Positions 56,029 to 64,000 of a DNA stretch of 64,000 nucleotides are shown here, in pieces. Below the pieces are notes generated by a model that saw only the letters and a list, made by a program, of their open reading frames with translations, searched no databases and had not been told where the DNA came from. The DNA is from Dermacentor variabilis (Eukaryota > Arthropoda > Arachnida > Ixodida > Ixodidae). Within the stretch, counting starts at the first letter, position 1. The number at the start of each line of letters is the position of its first letter. Location of the stretch: positions 64,209,815 to 64,273,814 of the forward strand of contig NC_134573.1 of the NCBI RefSeq assembly GCF_050947875.1, read 5' to 3'. A program made the translations under genes and the position numbers.

Positions 56029-56078
56029 TTAATTAACACCATCTTAATTAACTGTGCCTTAATTCACTTGGCCTTAAC
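56029..56078. repeat. TTAATTAACACC-type repeat, left of the I-clade LINE
   Basis: Several cttaattaac(acc) and ccttaa words in 50 bp. The same words occur right of the LINE (62577-62800), so the LINE sits in this repeat. Confidence 0.6.
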
Positions 56079-56589
56079 TCCCCGCAGGGGCGTCTGCGTC
56101 AGCAGGCGTTCGGTGTGTTGCGACACCACGTACCCGAGCACACGAGGGTTGGACCCTCCCGCGTGTAGCCGTGCGCGGCTTAGCCGTGTCCGGGGAAAGG
56201 GGGATCCTTGGGGTTGAGCCGATGCCGGGTGTTTGGACCTTTAAGGCCCCCCGGCGGAGGCAACACACCCCTTTGGCCTCTGCTTCACGCAGACGGCACC
56301 CCCAGACTGACCCAGCTGGAGGAAATCGGCAGTCACCTTTTCCTGTCCTCCTCTCCAATCTTCGTCTTTCTCTCCCACTTTTGCATCTTTCCTGTCTTCT
56401 CTTCACTTCTTTTACTTCCGTATTTCCTGGCGGCTAGGGTTAACCGTGTGTAATATATCCAGTCTTGGGTATATATATATATATTAGGTTATAGCGGCGA
56501 TGCATGGCTGGCGTCTGCAGGTATTCTTAACCTAGTAGCGTCCCCTAGTTGGGCTCGGTGGTGGGTGGCTACCATCGCCGCCGAATTTT

Positions 56590-57827
56590 CCAGCGTTTAA
56601 TGGCAAACGCTCCCCCCCCCCTCCAAGATCGTCCTCAGAAACGAGGGCGCACCGAAGATGTTTTCAAATTTTTTGGCAACAGATTACAAAACTTCCCCCG
56701 ATTCCACGTCATCCATTCTGACAAACCTGAAAAGCCGATGAGAATTATCTCACCTTTCCTTGCATCAAAATGTCTTACTGAAGCACTTGGCGCAGGTTAC
56801 ACGGCATCAAAGATGGCTAGCGGAGATCTCCTTCTGGAACTCCGCGATGCGAAACAACATGAAAGCCTTCCTAAACTAGTTGCATTTGGAGAAATTCCAG
56901 TCACTATATGCCCGCACCGAACTATGAACACCAGCCGTTGTGTTGTCTCTAATGATGATCTAATGGAGCTCACAGAAGCTGGAAGAGTTGACTGTTGGGC
57001 TAGTTGGACAGAAGCTGAACTGATGGAAGCCTGGACCGAACAGAATGTTATCAATGTCAAGCGAATTATGCTAAGGCGTGACGGTAAGGAAATTAAGACT
57101 GTACTCACTTTTGGCTCAAGCATCCTGCCTGAGACAATCGAGGCAGGCCATGTAAAGCTACGTGTCAGACCCTATGTCCCAAATCCTCTTCGATGCTTCA
57201 AATTCCAGCGTTTCGGACACAGTTCCCAGAACTGCTGAGGCCGGCAGACATGTGCTAAATGTAGTAGCGGAGATCATACGTCTGAAAATTGCGAAAGCGC
57301 TCCACACTGTGTTAACTGTGATGGCGAGCACGCCGCATACTCACGCTCGTGCCCGTAATGGAAAAAAGAAAAAGAAATCGTGACGATAAAAGTTAAAGAG
57401 AATATTTCATTTAAAGAAGCGCGCAAGAAGATTTCCTACTTGCCCAAGAGCAGCTTTGCCGATGTGGCGCGTCAGGGAGCAGCGCCACAACGGCCTCCGG
57501 CGACTGTCCGACCATCACCCAGTGAGGCGGCAGTGGCGCCTCCCCCTCCCCCCCCCCCCGGCAGCTGCAGCTAGCGCTGCTACGCCAACCCAGCAGAAGG
57601 GGCCATCTACCTTCCAGCAGGTGGCCTCAAAGGTCTCGTCTACAGGGACGAGGCCTTCTTCTCGAACGCAGCGCTCGCAAGAGCGCCTGTCCAGCACCTT
57701 TTCCGAGGCGATGGCCACAACCACCCAGACGGCGCCGCTAGCGCCTAAGGAGCGGCGAGATTCTCGCAATGGCTCCCAAAAAGAAAACCACCGCATCTTG
57801 GCTCCCTCAAAGGGCTCTGTTAGGTAA
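56590..57827 (+). pseudogene. I-clade LINE ORF1 (Gag-like, zinc knuckles)
   Basis: Starts in the first 60 codons after 56549. Contains an RNA-binding-like part (FPRFHVIHSDKPEKPMRI, SPFLASKCLTEALGAG), then knuckles: CFKFQRFGHSSQNC (C-x2-x... with the second Cys replaced by Phe-containing spacing), a TGA, CAKCSSGDHTSENC and CVNCDGEHAAYSRSC. After a TAA (57357-57359) come a basic stretch and a Pro/Ala/Ser tail. A C-run near 57545-57560 shifts the frame. Two stops and one shift make it inactive. Such proteins bind element RNA. Confidence 0.75.
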
Positions 57828-57868
57828 CTCGTCTTTTTTAAACACACGGCACATAAACCACATTCAAC

Positions 57869-59182
57869 ATGGATGCGCAAATAATACACTGGAATGTCAG
57901 AGGTCTGCTGCACAATCTTGATGATATCAAGGAACTCCTATACAGGTATACTCCAAAAGTGCTGTGTGTTCAGGAAACATACCTCAAACATACGCAAACA
58001 AATTTCCTTCGACAATATGCTATATTTCGTAAAGACCGCGATGACACTCTCGTCTCATCCGGCGGTGTTGCAATAATTGTAGACAGAGGTGTTGCTTGCC
58101 GGGAAGTAGCACTTCTTACGCCCCTAGAGGCAGTTGCTATCCGAGGGGTGTTGTTTGATAAGCTGGTCATTATCAGCTCTGTACACATCCCTCCAAATTA
58201 TCAACTTAATAAAAGCAAATTTCAAAACTACATAGATGAACTTCCCGCGCCGTACATTGTTTTCGGAGATTTAAACGTACACAACGCTTTGTCGGGAGAC
58301 TCTCGTTGCGATGCGAGACGTCGCCTAATAGAAAACTTAGTTTTTTCCTCAGGAGCATGTATACTTAACAAAAAGAAACCGACGTACCACAGCGTCGCAC
58401 ATAATATATACTCCTCGATAGATTTAAGCATAGTGCCGAGTACACTAATGCAGTACCTTGAGTGGTCCGTTTTGAAGAACCCCTATGGAAGCGACCACTT
58501 CCCAGTTATATTAAACTTGACCAAACAAGATGAATCCTTGCCACATGCTCCCCGGTGGAAGATCGAGTCGGCTAACTGGGAACTTTTCCGCGAACTAACA
58601 TAATCCGGTATGAAATCGATTCTTTTAATATAGACGATGCTGTGGCGTATATTACATGCCTTATAATTGAGGCTGCGAGAAAATGCATTCGTGAAACTAA
58701 TGGAATGTCGAATAAGCGTCGTATCCCATGCTGGAACGAAGAATGTAAAAAAGCACGGAAAAACCAAAACAAAGCTTGGGGACGACTTCGCGACTTTCGA
58801 TCCGCCGAAAACTTGAATAATTTTAAACAAATAAAGGCTCGGGTTAGAAGGACACGTCGACGTGTTAAAAGGTAGAGCTGGGAGAAATACCATCTCTAGC
58901 ATAAATTCCTACATGGAGGAGACGAAAGTCTGGAGTAGAGTGAATAAATTAAGAGGCCGGCAGACGCATCCTCTACCCTTGGTAAGCATCCACGGTGATA
59001 GCCTGGAGGCTCAGGCGGATTGTTTAGGTGAACGCTTTGAATATGTTTCAAGTGCATCGCACTATACAGAATCTTTCCTGAGGTCAAAAGAACGCGCATA
59101 GAGACAGTCTCTTAATCACAAAGACTCCTCGAATGAAGCTTCTAATCGTCCGTTTAACTTAGCTGAACTAAAGGCGTCTGTC
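57869..59182 (+). pseudogene. I-clade LINE ORF2, endonuclease and linker
   Basis: Opens with MDAQIIHWNVRGL (catalytic Asn), then KVLCVQETYLK (Glu), VFGDLNVHNALSG (Asp/Asn), IYSSIDLSIVPS and YGSDHFPVIL (SDH), a complete AP-endonuclease. The 244-codon frame ends at 58603; a frameshift follows, then the linker resumes (NIDDAVAYITCLIIEAARKC, RRIPCWNEECKKARKNQN), with further shifts near 58870 and a TAG near 59100. The linker runs up to the nested RTE (FNLAELKAS) and continues beyond it. Confidence 0.8.
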
Positions 59183-59802
59183 ATCATCATCATCATCATC
59201 ATCATCATCAGCCTGGTTACGCCCACTGCAGGGCAAAGGCCTCTCCCATACTTCTCCAACAACCCCGGTCATGTACTAATTGTGGCCATGCCGTCCCTGC
59301 AAACTTCTTAATCTCATCCGCCCACCTAACTTTCTGCCGCCCCCTGCTACGCTTCCCTTCCCTTGGGATCCAGTCCGTAACCCTTAATGACCATCGGTTA
59401 TCTTCCCTCCTCATTACATGTCCTGCCCATGCCCATTTCTTTTTCTTGATTTCAACTAAGATGTCATTAACTCGCGTTTGTTCCCTCACCCAATCTGCTC
59501 TTTTCTTATCCCTTAACGTTACACCTATCATTCTTCTTTCCATAGCTCGTTGTGTCGTCCTCAATTTGAGTAGCACCCTTTTCGTAAGCCTCCAGGTTTC
59601 TTCCCCGTAGGTGAGTACTGGTAAGACACAGCTATTATATACTTTTTTCTTCAGGGATAACGGCAACCTGCTGTTCATGATTTGGGAATGCCTGCCAAAC
59701 GCACTCCAGCCCATTCTTATTCTTCTGATTATTTCCGCCTCATGATCCGGATCCGCCGTCACTACCGGCCCTAAGTAGATGTATTCCCTTACGACTTCCA
59801 GT
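59183..59802 (-). mobile_element. Nested 5'-truncated RTE copy
   Basis: The 3' 620 bp of an RTE element on the minus strand, ending in (TGA)n (plus strand 59183-59216). The frame is open for about 200 codons: EYIYLGPVVTADPDHEAEII, RMGWSAFGRHSQIMNSRLPL, CVLPVLTYGEETWRL, KKWAWAGHVMRREDNRWSLR, RQKVRWADEIKKFAGTAW and GEAFALQWA-stop. It is flanked by gcgtctgtc (59174-59182) and gcgtctctc (59803-59811), a 9-bp target duplication with one change. Very similar to the RTE at 44927, so recent. Confidence 0.9.
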
Positions 59803-60650
59803 GCGTCTCTCGCTTGGTGCAAAAACTCCGCGCCAGGCGGCGACCGCATAATGTATGAAATGATTAGATACCTACACCCTGAAGCACTGAAAACGCTCCT
59901 ATCTCTTTTCAATGCCATGTGGGTGGCTGGGTATATTCCGTCCTCGTGGAAAGAAGCCATAGTCATCCCGATACTTAAACAAGGCAAAGACCCGTCCTTA
60001 GCCAGCAGCTACAGGCCAATAGCGCTAACAAGCCGTCTGTGCAAGCTGTATGAAAAAATGAGTAACCGGCGCTTAATCTCTTTCCTAGAATATAGCAAAA
60101 CACTAGACCCCTTCCAATGCGGGTTCCGAGTAGGTAGATCGACAATAGACCACCTCGTCCGCATCGAGGCGAACATCAGAGATGCGTTTATACAAAAGCA
60201 GTTTTTACTCTCGGTATTCTTAGATTTAGAGAAAGCATACGATACGACATGGCGCTTCGGGATTTTGCAAGATCTTTCCGCGATGGGGTCCGAGGAAATA
60301 TGTTAAACACAGTGAAAAGATACTTATCCAACCGCACGTTTCGTGTGAGAGTGGGCAACGCTTTATCTAGAACATTCACTCAGGAGACTGGGGCGCCGCA
60401 AGGGGGTGTGCTTAGTTGCACACTGTTTAGTGTAAAGACGAACTCCCTGTATACAGTCATACCACGCACAATGGTTTATTCTGTATATGTCGATGACATA
60501 CAGATAGGTTTTAAATCATGTAACACTGCGATATGTGAGCGACAGATACAGCTCGCATTAAACAAATTATCTAAATGGGCGGATGCAAATGGCCTTAAAA
60601 TAATTGCCGCAAAACTACGTGTATACTCTTTTCAAGGAGAAGAGGCATAA
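59803..60650 (+). pseudogene. I-clade LINE ORF2, reverse transcriptase
   Basis: Resumes after the RTE insert: LAWCKNSAPGGDRIMYEMIR, YIPSSWKEAIVIPILKQGKD, SSYRPIALTSRLCKLYEKM, QCGFRVGRSTIDHLVRIE, LLSVFLDLEKAYDTTWR (motif A). A frameshift near 60285 leads to NMLNTVKRYLSNRTFRVRVG, TGAPQGGVLSCTLFSVKTN and YSVYVDDIQIGF (motif C intact), then LNKLSKWADANGLKI. All RT motifs are present, but the shifts and a stop at 60648 prevent a full protein. Confidence 0.85.
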
Positions 60651-62208
60651 CACTAGTGCCGAAACTCACGATCAATCGAGAGCATATATCTGTGAGCAGT
60701 GAACACAAATTCCTGGGAACAATTCTAGATTTCAAGCTTACTTTCGTCCCCATCTCAAATATTGGAAGGCAAAATGTTTGAAAACGATGAATATTTTAAA
60801 AATTCTGTCTCGCACAACATGGGGAAGTGATCGAAAATGTCTCCTCAACTTGCACAGAATCTTGTCCGTTCTCGTCTTGACTATGGTGCTATAATCTATC
60901 ATTCTGCAACACCGAGTGCACTAAAAATCCTAGACCCTGCGCACCACCTAGGTATCCGCCTAGCGACCGGTCCTTTCAGGACAAGCCCTGTAGAAAGTCT
61001 CTATGTAGGATCAAACGAGTGGTCACTCCGTCTACAGAGGCCATATTCCAGCTTTACATATTATCTGAAAGTAAACTCGAATCCTGAACACCCTTGTTAC
61101 ACACTGTAAATGATGTTTCTTGTGCCACACTTTTTAATAATCGGCCTACAGTCAGGCAGCCCTTCTCGCTCCGTATAAGGAATCTTAGTGAAGAAATGTA
61201 TGTCCCACTTGTAGGACACCATCTAATGCTTCCATCGAAGCTGTCACCGCCGTGGCAGTGGCAGCTCCCGGAATGTGACATGTCGTTTATTGAAGTAAGT
61301 AAGCATGCTTCTGAGATGCACATTTGAATGCACTTCTTTGAACTTCGGTTGAAGTACTGCTGCCCGGAGTATTACAGCGATGCATCTGTCACAAGCCGGC
61401 GTTTCTTATGAAGCAGTTGGTCCGTCCTTCTCCGACTCTGGCATCTTGCATGCGCAGACAAGTATCTTTACGGCTGAGGCCTATGCATTATTATCAGCTG
61501 TGAAACACGTAAAACAATTAAAACTAGGAAAGTCAATTATATATACCGACTCTCTGAGCGTTGTTAAGGCGTTAGTATCGCCTAAAAAGCACAAAAACCC
61601 TATAATTAATTATCTTTGTACGCTCTTGTGCGCTGTCTATGGATGTAATCAACGTGTCATTATATGCTGGGTGCCAGGGCACAGAGACATTTAGGGTAAT
61701 GTGCTCGCTGACGAAATCGCCCCATCCACAGCAAGAAAAGATTTGAACTGTTCCATAGGTGTCCCCACCATAGATCTAAGACCTTTTATTCGCAAAAAAG
61801 TAAGAGATTATCGGCAACACTTGTGGGACTCGCAAACTTCGAATAAACTTCACTTAATCAGGCCACATTTAGGTACCTCCCCTTCAATAGCAAAATTACG
61901 AGACTGATGTCACGTTCTGTCGACTAAGAATAGGGCACACATACAGTACACACAACTTCTTGCTGACTGGTGAGGAACCTCCTACATGTGATAGATGTGG
62001 TAAAAGACTGACGGTCATCCACGTCCTCGTGGAATGCAGGGAAACAGAATGCGAGAGAAAAAAGCACTTTCCCTTGGCGTATCAACACCATATCCCATTA
62101 CATCCAGCACAATTTCTCGGCTCGAACCCGTTATTCAACACCACATCAGTTTTAAATTATTTAAGTGACATTCAAACATTGCACATTATCCGACAAAGTG
62201 TTACGTAG
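60651..62208 (+). pseudogene. I-clade LINE ORF2, RNase H and C-terminal cluster
   Basis: After a degenerate thumb region (VRSRLDYGAIIYHSATPSAL), the RNase H domain shows its four acidic positions: D in YYSDAS near 61378 (followed by a frameshift), E in FTAEAYALLSAVKHV, D in IIYTDSLSVVKAL, and D in GNVLADEIA, with a TAG splitting PGHRDI from GNV (61692-61694). It ends with a C-x2-C-x7-H-x4-C cluster (CDRCGKRLTVIHVLVEC) and the stop at 62208. RNase H would remove RNA from the hybrid during copying. Confidence 0.8.
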
Positions 62209-62576
62209 TACGGCTTCTTAGCAGAGGCTGCTGCTGCATTTGTTACATTAGCATAGCACGTGTCTCGAGGCCCTTGCATTCAAGGGCCCTGGTGAGACAT
62301 CAGCGCTGCGTTCGCTACATGTTTTGTTTCATCATCCGCGTGTAACAGGACAGTTCCATATTTCACATCTCTGGTCATCGTCATTGTTTTAATACTTATT
62401 TACTTTACGCAATCCAGAGAGACTGATTTTAGGCCTATTTACAGCCATGCCACATCCACCATTCGAAGTACATTTCTTCACTTCACGAACAATTTATTGA
62501 AAACCGATCACCATGTGTGCGGCGCTCTTTGGTCATATCTGGTCCTTGTGCCATAAAACCCCATACATCATTACTT

Positions 62577-62800
62577 CGCCTTAATTAACACCAAAGGTAG
62601 TGGGTTCGACTGTCGGTCTTCACGATGTCAATCGCAATTCATCTTTTTGATATGGCTGGTACGCCGATATCTCCAAGTTTGTTCGACTCTCACCAGAATT
62701 CGAGGGTTCCAGTGCCTTGATTAAATATACATTAATTAACTATATCTTAATTACATGACATAATTACCTGTATCTTAATTAACACCCCCAATTTCGCAGG
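62577..62800. repeat. TTAATTAACACC-type repeat, right of the I-clade LINE
   Basis: ccttaattaacaccaaagg, then tgattaaatatacattaattaac, atcttaattacatgac and tatcttaattaacacc, with a ggtagtgggttcgact word that resembles a tRNA B box. Same motif as 56029-56078. Confidence 0.55.
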
Positions 62801-63683
62801 CCACGCTGCAGAGTAGCGCAGATCGGCTGCCGCCGGATGCCGTGACGAGCTCGCTCGTTGAGCTCGCTGCGGTTCACTGAGGGCAACCACGTGCTATCTT
62901 GGTACCTTTTGGTGCCGTGACTCAAGGCCCGAAAACCCAGATCTCACGAGCCCAGTCGCCTTCCTGAGGTGCACGCCCTCGAGGTGTGTCCCCATCATGG
63001 TTGAAGCTCGTTACGTTAGGAACCCTTTCAACGCGAGTCCGGATTGCGACATCCATCGCATAGCCAATGTGGGACCTGCAGACGTACTCGCACGAGCGAA
63101 CACGAAGGTCAAGTTTGCTCGGCCCTCCGAAAGTGTGTGATTGCCGTAAAGATAAGTGCGAAGGAAAACTGCTACTCATGTCACTTGGTGCGAGAGTTGC
63201 CGAGCGTAGTGATGTAGTACAGTGTGCGTATCCATGTGCATAGCACATGGATGAGATACGGTGAACTCAACCAAAAGCTGAGGGATAGCCTCCGAGTTCG
63301 CCGCGACGTAGACGCCAAAACCGGAAGTAGTGGTATCTATGTCAACCTTCAAAATAAAATTTGAACAGCTCGCCACGGTGAAGTGCAGTAAGTAGAGAAC
63401 GCACCACGCCACTTCGTCGTAGCCTTCGCAGTGCAATGCGTTGAAGAAGCACCGAAATCACCACGATGGGGATCAAAAGCGATCTTTGATTGGCAATATC
63501 TCCGCTTCTGCTGGGCACATAGCAGTGCTTTCTGTTGCAAAGTATTTCTGAATTAGTCTATTCTAACGTCCAATGCCTTTCTCGAGTGGTTCAGACCCCC
63601 TTCAGTTCCATTTTGAAAATGTAGCGTAGCTTTGAAACGTAGCGGAATACACGTAGCCGGGCCCTCTATCTCTAATGCAGACA
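62801..63683. other. Unassigned, GC-richer stretch
   Basis: Contains a perfect 10-bp-arm hairpin at 63230-63252 and a repeated gagctcgct word at 62852-62877. A minus frame at 63176-63436 reads plausibly (FILKVDIDTTTSGFGVYVAA) but lacks supported splice signals. Confidence 0.35.
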
Positions 63684-63985
63684 TGTTCACTTTCTCCCTG
63701 CTATCCCCGCACCCAAGGGATTCAAGTTGGCCAGAGGAGACTAAACCGACAGCTTGGTAGGTATCTTCACAATCTAATGAAACATGCTCCATCGTTTCAC
63801 TAGCTTTAGCGCAGCAAGCGCGTGCTTATGCTTCTCGCCTACGGGGATGCGCGCACACGTGTGCCATCTGGTTGTGGTGCCAGGAATCAAGCGGATCACG
63901 CAGCACGCGTCCTCCGCTGGAATCGGTTGGCCTATTCGGCAAGAGAACAGCCACGCCGCAGCTGTCACGAAAACCCGGCGAAGAT
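63684..63985 (-). pseudogene. LINE C-terminal fragment, relative of 38860-39620
   Basis: Shares ctatccc..cccaaggga, gactaaaccgacag(c/a), taggta(t)cttcaca, catgctccatcgtttcac and gcgcagcaagc with 38935-39075. On the minus strand it would encode the MEHVLL-like Cys/His end of a LINE ORF. It diverges after about 63830 and runs off recognisable homology before the window edge. Confidence 0.5.
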
Positions 63986-64000
63986 CATAATGAAAACTTC

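Larger units (their letters stand above)
56079..62576 (+). mobile_element. Near full-length I-clade LINE
   Basis: About 5.9 kb of LINE plus a 620-bp nested insertion. Order: GC-rich 5' UTR (56079-56590), ORF1 with zinc knuckles, ORF2 with endonuclease, RT, RNase H and a C-terminal Cys/His cluster, then a 3' UTR ending ...catacatcatt. An RNase H domain in ORF2 is the mark of the I group. A gccttaa word at both edges (56071-56077 and 62577-62583) may be the target duplication, though it also belongs to the host repeat. Confidence 0.85.

Overview
This is a eukaryotic, repeat-dominated window, best explained as nuclear DNA of a hard tick (Ixodidae). The evidence is a full tRNA-derived SINE with the sequence hallmarks of the tick element Ruka, several LINE clades, a Ty3/Gypsy element, short MITEs, (TGA)n and (TA)n microsatellites, and small exons bounded by GT..AG signals. 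No rRNA gene, isolated tRNA gene, CRISPR array or prokaryotic operon is visible. Genus cannot be decided from the sequence.

The main host-gene signal is a minus-strand, multi-exon gene present twice: copy A (about 13.6 kb down to 0.8 kb) and copy B (about 53.75 kb down to 40.3 kb). Eight short exons can be matched between the copies, in the same order. Seven have identical lengths (48, 58, 92, 57, 105, 48 and 24 bp); the eighth, about 88 bp, has poorly defined ends. Reading frames are conserved and most ends have AG/GT signals. The protein starts MAWSKEGVVT, has several hydrophobic segments and ends in a short acidic tail. I do not recognise the family. The copies also share old LINE and RTE tails in matching introns, while other insertions are private to one copy.

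Between and inside the copies lie mobile elements: a CR1/L2-like LINE remnant (14.6-16.05 kb); the SINE (18.4-18.6 kb); a Gypsy pol remnant (22.7-23.5 kb); an LTR element (from 23.9 kb) split by a nearly open LINE (25.84-28.45 kb); a complete but decayed Ty3/Gypsy element with both LTRs in a (TA)n tract (31.98-37.01 kb); a LINE C-terminus (38.9-39.6 kb); a near full-length RTE element with an 11-bp target duplication (44.93-47.84 kb); a second RTE copy carrying a MITE (48.0-49.4 kb); and a near full-length I-clade LINE with two ORFs and an RNase H domain (56.08-62.58 kb), interrupted by a 5'-truncated RTE copy.

Other weak candidates for host exons, all minus strand, are a splice-donor-bounded exon starting MSATEED (19.85 kb), a terminal exon with one membrane segment (21.84-22.38 kb) and a hydrophobic ORF (30.8-31.2 kb). 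All exon calls come from reading the sequence and paralogue comparison by eye, with no transcript or database support.
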